Positions 1 through 7,134 are shown, counted from the stretch's first letter. The stretch is DNA of 10,993 nt from an uncultured Oscillospiraceae bacterium (GCA_900553955.1 USFO01000052.1:1-10993), one strand, 5' to 3'. Notes: generated by a model not told the origin, from the sequence alone. Numbers and translations are program-made.

Positions 1-16
1 GCAGGCGCGATATAAC

Positions 17-51
17 ACAAGTGTGCGGGCTCAAAACGCCCGCACGCTTGT
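17..51. other. Long GC-rich hairpin of unknown role
   Basis: Positions 17-30 pair with 38-51 (14 bp including one G-T wobble) around a 7-nt TCAAAAC loop. The core GTGCGGGC/GCCCGCAC is perfect. Neither side has a good T-tract, so it is not a textbook terminator. It lies just beyond the strong terminator at 60-97 and could be a second termination hairpin for a gene outside the window or part of a repeat. No gene is visible in 1-115. Confidence 0.5.
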
Positions 52-59
52 ACATAACC

Positions 60-98
60 AAAAAGCAGCCCCTTTCTCAAGAAAGGGGCTGCTTTTTT
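60..98. terminator. Bidirectional rho-independent terminator
   Basis: Positions 60-76 and 81-97 form a perfect 17-bp stem with a TCAA tetraloop. The GC core GCAGCCCC/GGGGCTGC is flanked by A-runs on one side and T-runs on the other, so each strand ends in a T-tract. On the minus strand it lies about 20 nt after the stop of the DUF2974 gene and is the natural end of the cvpA-clp-DUF2974 unit. It could also stop transcription entering from the left. Confidence 0.9.
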
Positions 99-115
99 AT
101 AAAGGGGGCTGTTTT

Positions 116-1216
116 TTATTCTCTGTTTTCTATCATTTCCACAAGGCTTGCCTTGGTGCTTTTAAGCAGCAGGCGCAGGGCTTTCAGCACTGCCTCGCGG
201 GTTTCGTCATCCATCTTCTGGGTGGATTTTATCACCGTGCGCAGGTTTGCAAGCTTGCGGCTATTCATTTCGCGGATGCTGTTGGTGTGGGTTTCGCACA
301 TAACGGCGTAAACGCCGTCCACAAACTTTTCCCGTTCCGCATAATCCATTTCGGAAAGCCAGCTTTTGAGGGTCTTGTCGATAAACTTGCTGTTGTTGTC
401 CACGGTTTCAAGACTCTTAAAAGCGCTTTGCCGGACGTTCCACGAGCAAAGGTCGTGCTGCATGATGCCGGTTTGCCCGCTGTGAACAATGGTGTATTTT
501 TCCTCGTGACCAAGCAGCATTCCCACGATGGAGGACTGGGGCACTATGGTGCTCACCCGCTCGCAGATGTTTTTGTAGCCCTCGGTGGAAAGCACCTTGT
601 CATCAAAGCCGGGGCCGTCGTAGTTGTAAACCTTCTGCACCCGAAGCTGCGCCGCCGGGCTTGCAAAGGCGGCGGCATAAACCGCAAGGTTGCCGCCCTT
701 GGAATGTCCGCCCACGGTAATTCTGCCGACGCTGTTTTTCACCGTGGATTCAAGGTACTCCACCGCAAGCTTCTGCGCCGGAACCGGGCACACAAAGCAC
801 ATATTGAAGTCCTCTTTCCACCCCACAAGAGTGTTGTCCGTTCCGCGAAAAGCAACATAAAGCTCGCTTTCGCTAAGGCGGATGGTCATTGCGAAGAACT
901 GGGTTTGGCTTTCCGGGTCAAAGCGGTTCATGCAGGCAAAAAGCCCCATATTGCAAAAGCGCGGGCTTTCCGCCAAGGCGGAAAGCAGGGGCGAATCCTC
1001 CTTGCGCATAAAGCTGCCGTTGATGTTCGGCAGAGCGAAAAGCTTTTTCGCCGCGTCGGCAATAGAAATCGGCTCCATGGAGCCCTGCTCCAGCACCCGC
1101 TCCAGCGGCAGGTACGAAAGCTTCGCCAAAATCGCGCCGTCCACTTCGTTGAAGGGGCTTTGACGGAACGAAAGGTCGCCCCGCCAGTTGATGTAGTCAA
1201 AAATATTGTCCGTCAC
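116..1216 (-). CDS. DUF2974 (Mbeg1-like) alpha/beta-hydrolase family protein
   Basis: This 366-aa protein resembles the DUF2974/Mbeg1-like family, related to class-3 lipases; substrate and pathway are unknown. The central GHSKG nucleophile elbow (residues 170-174, Ser172 as predicted nucleophile) is followed by GNLAVYAA. Upstream, YVAFRGTDNTLVGWKEDF (about 120-137) matches the lipase-3 strand/oxyanion region. Downstream, NYDGPGF and a VHSG....QHDLCSW block (about 244-259) supply likely acid and histidine residues. There is no signal peptide or membrane segment, so it is probably cytoplasmic. I chose the GTG at 1216 because the protein then begins TDNIFDYINWRGDLSF, as I recall for family members. 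That GTG overlaps the Clp stop codon as GTGA and sits just after GGTGGAG inside the clp end. An in-frame ATG at 1345 lies inside clp and would add a basic, unfamily-like tail. It is the last gene before the terminator. Family confidence is high, function low. Confidence 0.88.
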   Translation of the reverse strand: MTDNIFDYINWRGDLSFRQSPFNEVDGAILAKLSYLPLERVLEQGSMEPISIADAAKKLFALPNINGSFMRKEDSPLLSALAESPRFCNMGLFACMNRFDPESQTQFFAMTIRLSESELYVAFRGTDNTLVGWKEDFNMCFVCPVPAQKLAVEYLESTVKNSVGRITVGGHSKGGNLAVYAAAFASPAAQLRVQKVYNYDGPGFDDKVLSTEGYKNICERVSTIVPQSSIVGMLLGHEEKYTIVHSGQTGIMQHDLCSWNVRQSAFKSLETVDNNSKFIDKTLKSWLSEMDYAEREKFVDGVYAVMCETHTNSIREMNSRKLANLRTVIKSTQKMDDETREAVLKALRLLLKSTKASLVEMIENRE

Positions 1217-3531
1217 GCTTTCTCCACCGCCTGCTCCGGAAGCTCCGTGGCTTTGAAGCCGGGCTTTACGGTGATTTCGCCGTTTTCGGCTGTGACGGAT
1301 ATCGCCTCCAGCTTTTTGTCGGCGTTCTCCACCATTATTTCGCAAACTTTGTCCTCCACATCCTTACGGATTACGCGCACCAAATCACGCGCACCGCCTT
1401 TTTGTCCGAACGATTTTTCCGCCATAGCCTCAAGGGCGGCGCTGTCGTAGGAAAGCTCTATGCCCTTCTCCCGCAGGGGCTCCCGCAGCTCGTCAAGGCG
1501 GAGGGCGGCGATTTTTTCAAAGTCGGGCTTGGTTAAATCGTGGAATACTACGATTTCGTCAACTCTGCCGAGGAACTCCGGGCGCAGGAACTGCGAAAGC
1601 GCCTTGTAAACCTTTTCGGATTCCAAGGTGTAGCTGTCCCTGCCAAAGCCGAGGGCTTTTTCCTTGCTTTCGCTGCCTGCGTTGGAGGTCATCACGATAA
1701 CCGTGTTCGCAAAGGAAACAACCCGTCCGTGGGAATCGGCGATTTTACCCTCGTCGAGAATTTGCAGCAGAATGTTCATCACATCCGGATGTGCCTTTTC
1801 GATTTCGTCAAAGAGGATTACGGAATAGGGCTTGCGGCGAACCTTTTCGGTAAGCTGTCCCGCTTCGTCGTAGCCCACATAGCCGGGAGGGGAGCCCACA
1901 ATTCTCGATACGGCGAATTTCTCCATGAACTCCGACATATCAAGGCGGATAAGGGGATCCGTCCCCTGGAACATTTCGTTCGCCAAAACCTTTACAAGCT
2001 CCGTTTTGCCCACGCCGGTGGGTCCCACGAAAATGAAGCTTGCCGGACGGCGCCGGGCGGAAATCTGCACCCGGGAGCGGCGAACCGCCGCCGCCACAAG
2101 CTCGCAGGCTCTGTCCTGCCCGATAACATGGCGTTTGAGAACGCTTTCAAGCTCGCCCAGCTTCTTTAGGTCGCTCTGCTCCACCTTGCTTGCGGGAATA
2201 CCCGTCCAAAGCTCTATGACCTTGGCAAGGTCGCGGCTGTGAACCTCCGCGGCAAGCGCCGCCGGCTCAAGGCGGTTATGCTGCATTTCAAGCTGAAGCG
2301 CCTCCGCCTTTGCGGTGGCAAGCTCCTCGTAGTCGATGGTTTCCTCCTGCTGGAGCGCTTCTATTTTCTGCTGAACCGCACGGAGCTTTTGCCCGCTTAT
2401 CTCGTACTCCTCAAGCTCCTTGTCGGCAAGCGCCGCGCAGGAGCAGGCTTCGTCCAAAAGGTCTATGGCCTTGTCGGGCAAAAAGCGGTCGGTAATGTAT
2501 CTTTCTGAAAGGCGAACGCAGCTTTCGATAAGCTCGTCGCTGATTTTTACATGGTGGAACCTTTCGTAGTTCGGGGCTATGCCCTTGAGTATTCCTATGC
2601 TGTCCGCTATGGAAGGCTCCTCCACCGTCACCGGCTGAAAACGGCGCTCCAGAGCGGCATCCTTTTCTATGTGCTGACGGTATTCGCTGAAGGTGGTGGC
2701 GCCGATTACCTGAATTTCGCCTCTGGAAAGGGCGGGCTTCAGAATATTCGCGGCATTCATGCTGCCCTCCGCGTCACCGGTTCCCACAAGGTTATGCAGC
2801 TCATCGATAAACAGAATGATGTTGCCTTCGCGCTTGACTTCGTCTACAAGGCCCTTTACCCTGCTTTCAAACTGGCCGCGGAACTGCGTTCCCGCCACAA
2901 GAGCCGTGAGGTCAAGCAGCCAAAGCTCCTTGTCCGCAAGCTTCGCCGCAACGCTTCCTCCGGCTATGCGCTGTGCAATTCCCTCCGCAATGGCGGTTTT
3001 GCCCACGCCCGGCTCGCCTATAAGGCAGGGGTTGTTCTTCGTTCTGCGGCAGAGAATCTGAATTACACGGTCGATTTCCCTGTCGCGCCCGATGATTGGG
3101 TCAAAGCCGCCGCTGCGCGCCTTGGCGGTCAAATCCTCGCAATAGGTGTTCAGGAACTTTTTCTCCGGCGCTTTATTTTTCTGCGGCTTTGCGCCGCCCT
3201 TTTTCTGATCCGTGGAGGTATTTTTGCCCTCGGCGTTCTCCTCCTGCGCCGCGCCGCCGAAAATGCTGTTGAGGAACGGCAGCGGCGCAGCGCCGCCCAT
3301 TTCAAAGCCCTCCTCGCCCATTTCCTCCGGGTTCATAAGCTGCTCGCTCATGGCGTCAAGCTGGTCGTCGGTGATGCCCATTTTGGACATAAGATCCTCC
3401 ACGGGCTTTATGCCAAGCTCCTTTGCGCATTGCAGGCAAAGTCCTTCATTATAGGTTTTGTCCCCCTCCATACGGGAAACAAAAACCACTGCTAATCTTT
3501 TTTTGCATCTTGAACAAAGCATACTGTTCAT
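1213..3531 (-). CDS. ClpE-like ATP-dependent Clp protease ATP-binding subunit (HSP100 AAA+ unfoldase)
   Basis: This 772-aa cytoplasmic unfoldase should form a ring that feeds proteins to ClpP. The N-terminus lacks the double Clp_N repeat of ClpC. Instead it has a four-cysteine zinc-finger-like motif, CSRC..CLQC (Cys6, 9, 32, 35), as in Firmicute ClpE, then an acidic, Gly/Lys-rich linker to about residue 125. AAA-1 has Walker A GEPGVGKT (172-179), Walker B ILFIDE (239-244) and the arginine region ALERRF (293-298). A charged middle segment (about 370-425) resembles the UVR-containing M-domain of ClpC/ClpE. AAA-2 has GPTGVGKT (503-510), VILFDE (571-576), TSNAG (615-619) and sensor-2 GARDL (713-717). 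LGF (627-629) matches the ClpP-docking loop. Start: GGAGGAG at 3537-3543 lies 5 nt before ATG 3531; TTG 3534 and ATG 3522 fit less well. It follows cvpA by 37 nt and overlaps the DUF2974 gene by 4 nt. Whether to call it clpE or clpC is uncertain. Confidence 0.95.
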   Translation of the reverse strand: MNSMLCSRCKKRLAVVFVSRMEGDKTYNEGLCLQCAKELGIKPVEDLMSKMGITDDQLDAMSEQLMNPEEMGEEGFEMGGAAPLPFLNSIFGGAAQEENAEGKNTSTDQKKGGAKPQKNKAPEKKFLNTYCEDLTAKARSGGFDPIIGRDREIDRVIQILCRRTKNNPCLIGEPGVGKTAIAEGIAQRIAGGSVAAKLADKELWLLDLTALVAGTQFRGQFESRVKGLVDEVKREGNIILFIDELHNLVGTGDAEGSMNAANILKPALSRGEIQVIGATTFSEYRQHIEKDAALERRFQPVTVEEPSIADSIGILKGIAPNYERFHHVKISDELIESCVRLSERYITDRFLPDKAIDLLDEACSCAALADKELEEYEISGQKLRAVQQKIEALQQEETIDYEELATAKAEALQLEMQHNRLEPAALAAEVHSRDLAKVIELWTGIPASKVEQSDLKKLGELESVLKRHVIGQDRACELVAAAVRRSRVQISARRRPASFIFVGPTGVGKTELVKVLANEMFQGTDPLIRLDMSEFMEKFAVSRIVGSPPGYVGYDEAGQLTEKVRRKPYSVILFDEIEKAHPDVMNILLQILDEGKIADSHGRVVSFANTVIVMTSNAGSESKEKALGFGRDSYTLESEKVYKALSQFLRPEFLGRVDEIVVFHDLTKPDFEKIAALRLDELREPLREKGIELSYDSAALEAMAEKSFGQKGGARDLVRVIRKDVEDKVCEIMVENADKKLEAISVTAENGEITVKPGFKATELPEQAVEKA

Positions 3532-3536
3532 CAAAA

Positions 3537-3543
3537 CTCCTCC
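3537..3543 (-). promoter_or_regulatory. Ribosome binding site of the clp gene
   Basis: The minus strand reads GGAGGAG, a near-perfect Shine-Dalgarno, 5 nt upstream of ATG 3531. This favours that start over the flanking in-frame TTG (3534) and ATG (3522). Confidence 0.8.
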
Positions 3544-3568
3544 AATGGGGTGCGGCGCATTGCGCCTT

Positions 3569-4273
3569 TTATTTAAAGCCGCCTGTCACGGCGTTATATA
3601 TCCACTTAAAAATGTATGTATTCGAAATTATGTCTTGAGAAAGGTACTGCGAATCTCCCTTTGCCGAAATGATAAGACTTATCACCGCGGCGGCTGCGCA
3701 AAGCAGCACTCCGCCGTTTATTATGCCCATCAAAGCGCCGAGAAAGCTGTTTATTCCGCCGATAAGCGGCACTTTGTTGAAGCCCTTTGAGCCTTTTGCC
3801 AAAAGAGTCACCACGAACATAAGTATTATCAGCGTCAATATGAATATTATCATCTGCAAAAGCGGTTCCACCACCGGTCGAATGACGCTTGACTCCACCA
3901 CTGCGGCTATTTTCGAGCTTTCAAGGTTCACCGCACCGTCAAGGCTTGCCTCCACGCCGCTGAAATCAAACAGCACCGCGGAAAGCGCCGGAATTGCTCC
4001 GAGGGCGCTTTTAAGTCCCTCCACAACGCTTTCGGTGTCCACGGCGTTTTCTATGGAGCTTTCTATGGTGGACAGAAGCCCCGGCTGGATTGCCGTGGTG
4101 TAGATAAGTGAAGCGCAGACCCGGCTTACATAAAGCGCCGCCGCCACGGAAACCACAAGTCCCACCGTCTGCACAAACGCCTTTGCAAAGCCGTCCTTTG
4201 CGCCCCGCGCCATACAAATTAAAATTATCGCCACCGCCGCGGCGTCGTATATAAAAGATACCCAGCTGTTCAT
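3569..4273 (-). CDS. cvpA: CvpA family membrane protein
   Basis: This 234-aa protein fits the CvpA (colicin V production-type) family, integral inner-membrane proteins of unsettled biochemical role. Predicted membrane segments lie at about 5-22, 33-51, 137-159 and 177-203. The 52-135 region between the second and third pairs is mostly soluble and acidic. The C-terminal stretch NKVPLIGGINSFLGALMGIINGG is typical of the family. Start: AAAGGAG (4282-4288) lies 9 nt before ATG 4273, whereas the in-frame GTG at 4282 overlaps that site, so ATG 4273 is preferred. It is the first gene of the cvpA-clp-DUF2974 group. It is separated from the upstream DUF5711 gene by a repeat element, and I found no convincing promoter of its own, so it may depend on read-through. 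It is longer than the usual roughly 160-180-aa CvpA because of the extended loop, which is common in clostridial versions. Confidence 0.88.
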   Translation of the reverse strand: MNSWVSFIYDAAAVAIILICMARGAKDGFAKAFVQTVGLVVSVAAALYVSRVCASLIYTTAIQPGLLSTIESSIENAVDTESVVEGLKSALGAIPALSAVLFDFSGVEASLDGAVNLESSKIAAVVESSVIRPVVEPLLQMIIFILTLIILMFVVTLLAKGSKGFNKVPLIGGINSFLGALMGIINGGVLLCAAAAVISLIISAKGDSQYLSQDIISNTYIFKWIYNAVTGGFK

Positions 4274-4325
4274 TGGTATCACTCCTTTCCGTAAGTGCGC
4301 TGTGATAAAAAATGAAGAATTAAGC

Positions 4326-4344
4326 GTGCTGCGGGTCGCAGCAC
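4326..4344. other. Perfect hairpin upstream of cvpA
   Basis: GTGCTGCG (4326-4333) pairs perfectly with CGCAGCAC (4337-4344) around a 3-nt loop. On the minus strand a T-rich tract (TTAATTCTTCATTTTTT) begins only a few bases downstream, which could make it a weak terminator or attenuator in the cvpA leader. On the plus strand it is followed by ATTTTG. It could also be a remnant of the neighbouring repeat element. Confidence 0.45.
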
Positions 4345-4391
4345 ATTTTGTTAGGTTATTTCGGGTTTACAGCCCTCACACCGAAGCAGTT

Positions 4392-4688
4392 AAATCTGTG
4401 CACGGCGCGGGAGCGCCCTTGCCTCCCTCTGAGGAGGGAGGTGGCGCGGCGTATAAAGGATATAAACGCCGTGACGGAAGGAGAGATACACCGAGTGTGT
4501 GCGAAAGCACTTGGTGTAGACGGACACTAAACAATAATGATACCTGTGTCGCTTCGTACACGCCTATACCTTAGTGTAAGCAACAGTCGCTCGTTCTCTC
4601 TCCCTCAGTCGCGCCTTTGTATCCCTTTTGGCGCGCCAGCTCCCTCCTCAGAGGGAGCCGAGGCGGCTACCGCCGCACGCCACAGATT
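4392..4688. repeat. Palindromic non-coding repeat element, copy A
   Basis: The stretch from 4404 to 4688 is an inverted copy of 6741-7024. The first 118 bp (4404-4521) align without gaps to the complement of 6907-7024 with only scattered mismatches; the middle is more diverged and the last 52 bp (4637-4688) are again nearly identical. It contains an 8-bp CCTCCCTC/GAGGGAGG hairpin (4422-4441), a CGGCGT..ACGCCG arm, a TACACCGAGTG../CACTTGGTGTA arm (4487-4518) and the GCTCCCTC/GAGGGAGC hairpin near 4639-4658. AATCTGTG occurs at both ends in inverted orientation (4393-4400 and the complement of 4681-4688), suggesting terminal inverted repeats. No transposase is present, so it is MITE-like. It fills most of the 427-nt gap between the DUF5711 stop and cvpA; short ORFs across it follow the palindromes and are not genes. 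Confidence 0.85.
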
Positions 4689-4700
4689 CCCTTTGCCGCT

Positions 4701-5876
4701 TTATCTCTTAACCTCGCAGATTTCGTCCCTCGTCACGGCAAAAACGCTTTCCTTAGTCAGGAGAATGAGCAGTGCGTCCTGTTCGGAGGTAAGCTCCGCG
4801 GTTTTGTTGCCGGAGTAGTCAAACACGGTGGCGGTTCCGTCGCAGTAAACCGCCGCGTGGGAGGAATTTCCGTTCGCACAGAGGAATTTCCCGCTCACGG
4901 AAACGGTTTTCACCTGCTCGCCCCGGCTTCCGATAAAGGTGACATCCGTGGCTCTGGCTTCGGTGTAGCGGTCGAACACCAGCGCCATGCCGGAGGTTCC
5001 GTGTACGTTCACGCAGCTTATGAGCTTGCGGTCGAAGTCGTAGCGGCCGATTACGTTGCCGCTTCTGTCCACCACCGCCGCCATGGAATCGCAGATAATC
5101 TTCACATTCCCGCTTGAGTTATATTCAAGGCTCAGGGCGGCTTCGCCGCTGAAGTCCTTTTTGCCCAGCTCAATAGCCGCCTCCGTGGTAAAAATATGCA
5201 CCGTAGTCACCATCTGCCCGGAGGCGTTCGCCGTAAGGGTGGCGGCGGCGACGGTTTTGCTGCCGGAATCGGCGGCGCTGCAAATAATATATTCGCCGGA
5301 GGACGACCATGTGAATATTTCCTCATCGTAGGCGGAATTCCACACATGAAGCTGCGAAGCGTAGCGCTGCGCCGCCGTCACAACGGTTATCCAGCCGCCC
5401 GAGGAAATATTCGCGCTTATAATTTTGTAATCGAACTCTTTTTCAAACAGAACCTTGTCGCGCATACGCACCACAAGCTTCGTTCCGCCCCTGTCGTAAA
5501 GCAGAAAGCGCCGCCCGGCGGCTTTCACGATGGGGTCGGTCATGCCGTGGGTGTAGGAAAGCAGCTGCTTGCCGTTTTTCGCGTAGAGCGCCACATTTCC
5601 GTCGGTGAGCACGCCCACATTATCGCCGATGGTGAAGGTTTCCTTCACCGAGGTTCCGGCGATTTCCACCGGCATGGAAGCTCCGGAGGAGGATGACGCG
5701 GCGATTCGGTCGCCGATAATTCCGGCGACGTCCTCTTTAACAAAAAGCCACACCGCAACGCACACTATCGCGAGGGCGAGCACTGCGCCGATGAACTTTT
5801 TTGTGCGGAGCATCGCAATTTTGAAGCGGCGCTTCTTCCTTGCCGCAGAAAATTCGTTTTTTTCCTTTTTCGCCAT
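4701..5876 (-). CDS. DUF5711 family protein, single-pass membrane-anchored beta-propeller-like
   Basis: This 391-aa protein resembles the clostridial DUF5711 family of unknown function. The N-terminus is strongly basic (MAKKEKNEFSAARKKRRFK) and is followed by one hydrophobic segment at about 28-46, then a Ser-rich linker (about 60-68). This predicts an uncleaved signal anchor with the bulk outside the membrane. The rest consists of short repeating beta-strand units ending in small/aromatic residues (GNVALYAKNGKQLLSY, ATVFDYSGNKTAEL), as expected of a WD40/PQQ-like propeller; no catalytic motif is visible. Start: AAAGGAG (5885-5891) lies 8 nt before ATG 5876. It starts 34 nt after the stop of the ECF S component, so the two are probably co-transcribed from the promoter at 6645-6673. 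Its stop is only 12 nt from repeat copy A. Family assignment is by recognition of overall layout and sequence; its role is unknown. Confidence 0.8.
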   Translation of the reverse strand: MAKKEKNEFSAARKKRRFKIAMLRTKKFIGAVLALAIVCVAVWLFVKEDVAGIIGDRIAASSSSGASMPVEIAGTSVKETFTIGDNVGVLTDGNVALYAKNGKQLLSYTHGMTDPIVKAAGRRFLLYDRGGTKLVVRMRDKVLFEKEFDYKIISANISSGGWITVVTAAQRYASQLHVWNSAYDEEIFTWSSSGEYIICSAADSGSKTVAAATLTANASGQMVTTVHIFTTEAAIELGKKDFSGEAALSLEYNSSGNVKIICDSMAAVVDRSGNVIGRYDFDRKLISCVNVHGTSGMALVFDRYTEARATDVTFIGSRGEQVKTVSVSGKFLCANGNSSHAAVYCDGTATVFDYSGNKTAELTSEQDALLILLTKESVFAVTRDEICEVKR

Positions 5877-5910
5877 GGTGCAGGCTCCTTTCGCGTTTTT
5901 TTGCGCCGAA

Positions 5911-6537
5911 TCAGTCTTTTTTGCTCATGTATTTGAACAGCGGAACGCAAACCGCCGCGCTGATTACCGCGGAAACAAGGGCTTCGGTGATGCCTATACC
6001 GGTTATGGTAGCCATAACCGTTCCGATAAGGGTTTCATATGCCTGATCCTTTGCGGCGGAATAGCTTCTTCCAAAGAACAGATAAATTCCGCCCATAACA
6101 AGTATGGTGTTCGTCAAAGCGCCGCAAAAGCCGCATACTCCGGCGGAAAGCGCCTTGCTCAGCTTTGTTTTAGAAAGAGCCTTGAATAACAAGCCTGCCA
6201 CAACGCCTATCATAACTCTGGAAACTATGCAGACCACAATGGCGAAAAGGCTGCCCTTGTCTTTTCCGAACACAGGAACAAAGGGCGAGAACACAAATGA
6301 TGTGGCGTTGGGCTGAACGGTATTTTTAATCATACTGGTTATGCCGAACACGCCGCCGAGGAATGCGCCTTTTTTCCAGCCGAAGAGAATTGCGCCGATG
6401 ATGACCGGAATTTGAATGGTAGTTGCGTTGATTACGCCGAGGTGAATGTAGCCCAGCGGAGTTACCGAGAGCAGGATGATTATGGCGACAAAGAGCGCCA
6501 TTTTTACAAGGTCGGATGTGTTTTTTACTTCTTTCAT
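5911..6537 (-). CDS. ECF transporter S component (PanT-like candidate)
   Basis: This 208-aa very hydrophobic protein is the substrate-binding S subunit of an energy-coupling-factor transporter. About six membrane segments are visible (roughly 11-30, 40-54, 57-71, 96-119, 130-154, 168-201). The first contains the AxxxA motif (Ala14..Ala18) by which S subunits dock onto EcfT. The block TPLGYIHLGVINATT, then IPVIIGAI, FGITSMIKNT and TSFVFSPF, is characteristic of one S-component family that I recall as including pantothenate (PanT) transporters; the substrate is an inference. No EcfA/A'/T genes are nearby, consistent with a group II system sharing one energizing module encoded elsewhere. Start: GGGAG (6544-6548) lies 6 nt before ATG 6537. 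It is first in a unit with the DUF5711 gene and has a strong promoter and a roughly 100-nt leader. Confidence 0.88.
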   Translation of the reverse strand: MKEVKNTSDLVKMALFVAIIILLSVTPLGYIHLGVINATTIQIPVIIGAILFGWKKGAFLGGVFGITSMIKNTVQPNATSFVFSPFVPVFGKDKGSLFAIVVCIVSRVMIGVVAGLLFKALSKTKLSKALSAGVCGFCGALTNTILVMGGIYLFFGRSYSAAKDQAYETLIGTVMATITGIGITEALVSAVISAAVCVPLFKYMSKKD

Positions 6538-6638
6538 TTTTTACTCCCAAAAACATAATGTACTGCCCGCAAAGGGGCGGCATGTGGCGGATTTTCCACC
6601 CTGCGGGGGTTCTTTTTCGCCTCCCCGCGGCGTGCTAA
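6538..6638 (-). promoter_or_regulatory. Structured 5' leader of the ECF S component (candidate riboswitch/attenuator)
   Basis: From the predicted start of transcription (about 6638) to ATG 6537 the leader is GC-rich and can fold in two exclusive ways. GCGGGG (minus strand, 6628-6623) can pair with CCCCGC (6608-6603). The overlapping CCCGCA (6607-6602) can instead pair with TGCGGG (6571-6566). I do not recognise a known riboswitch class, and no T-tract follows the second stem, so translational control or simple structure is possible. Low confidence in function; the alternative pairing itself is visible. Confidence 0.35.
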
Positions 6639-6644
6639 AATATT

Positions 6645-6673
6645 ATTATATAATAAATATGTGAATAAAACAA
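6645..6673 (-). promoter_or_regulatory. Sigma-A-type promoter of the ECF S component-DUF5711 unit
   Basis: On the minus strand TTGTTT (6673-6668) and a consensus TATAAT (6650-6645) are separated by exactly 17 bp in a markedly AT-rich patch. Transcription should begin near 6638. It lies just outside repeat copy B. Confidence 0.75.
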
Positions 6674-6740
6674 GTGCGGAGTTAAATACACCACGGTGAA
6701 CTGAGTGCGAATCTCGGCTTCTCTGTGCCGAGCAGTGGCA

Positions 6741-7024
6741 AATCTGTGACTTTGCGGCGGCAGCCGCCTCGGCTCCCTCTGAGGAGGGAGCTGTCAAGCC
6801 TTTCAGTTTTTAAGGCTTGACTGAGGGAGAGATAACGCGAGGGAGCTGCTTACATCAAGGTGTAGACGAGCACGGAGCGAAAAAGCGGTCATTTACTTTT
6901 ACTCTTGTCTATATCAAGTGCTTTCGCACATACTCGGTGTATCTCTCCTTCCGTCACGGCGTTTTAATCCTTTATACGCCGTGCCACCTCCCTCCTCAGA
7001 GGGAGGCGAGGGCGCTCCCGCGCC
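6741..7024. repeat. Palindromic non-coding repeat element, copy B
   Basis: This is the inverted counterpart of copy A (4404-4688). The order on its complement is the same as in A: the 118-bp block (6907-7024), a diverged middle still sharing the ..CCTT..TGTAAGCA.. and TCTCTCCCTCAG blocks, then the GCTCCCTC/GAGGGAGC hairpin (6772-6791) and AATCTGTG (6741-6748). A second arm, GTCAAGCCTT (6793-6802) with AAGGCTTGAC (6812-6821), is a perfect 10-bp stem with a sequence not shared with copy A. It has no coding capacity. It occupies the gap between recG and the ECF S promoter; the rest of that gap (7025-7092) holds only diverged repeat-like sequence sharing CTCGGCTCCCCTGTG with the element at 10799-10857. 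Confidence 0.85.
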
Positions 7025-7092
7025 AACGCACTCAGTTAGCCTTCCGAGCACAGGGGAGCCGAGAACGTTCAGCATTACCCCTGTGTGTTATT

Positions 7093-7134
7093 CCTCATTC
7101 CTAATTCCTAATTCCTAATTCCTAATTCCGCATT
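7093..7134. repeat. Heptamer tandem repeat at the recG stop
   Basis: Six consecutive 7-bp units are visible: CCTCATT, four perfect CCTAATT units (7100-7127), then CCGCATT. The last unit touches the recG stop codon (TTA complement at 7133-7135), so on the minus strand it reads as GGAATTA units directly after recG. A related AATGAAGAATTAAG stretch precedes the hairpin upstream of cvpA. Confidence 0.9.

Noticed and set aside
23..1450. 475-codon open frame on the plus strand, and similar long plus-strand frames at 1540-2169, 2551-3495 and 4617-5117
   Set aside because: They run antisense to well-recognised genes (DUF2974, Clp, DUF5711), have no recognisable protein family, and arise from the GC-biased codon use of those genes.
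4274..4403. A dedicated promoter for cvpA
   Set aside because: No pair of hexamers with acceptable spacing was convincing in this stretch.
4302..4574. Small ORFs across the intergenic repeats (also 6817-7104 and 10410-10880)
   Set aside because: They translate the palindromic repeats, lack ribosome sites, and the same peptide-like strings recur on both strands as expected from repeats.
6541..6620. FMN riboswitch-like string GCAGGGTGGAAAATCC in the ECF S leader
   Set aside because: Only the first conserved block is vaguely matched; the later FMN aptamer blocks are absent and the leader is too short. The preQ1, THF and TPP aptamers were also considered and do not match.
4392..7024. Composite transposon carrying the ECF S-DUF5711 pair
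   Set aside because: The flanking elements have no transposase, and no target duplication is evident; only inverted non-coding repeats can be supported.
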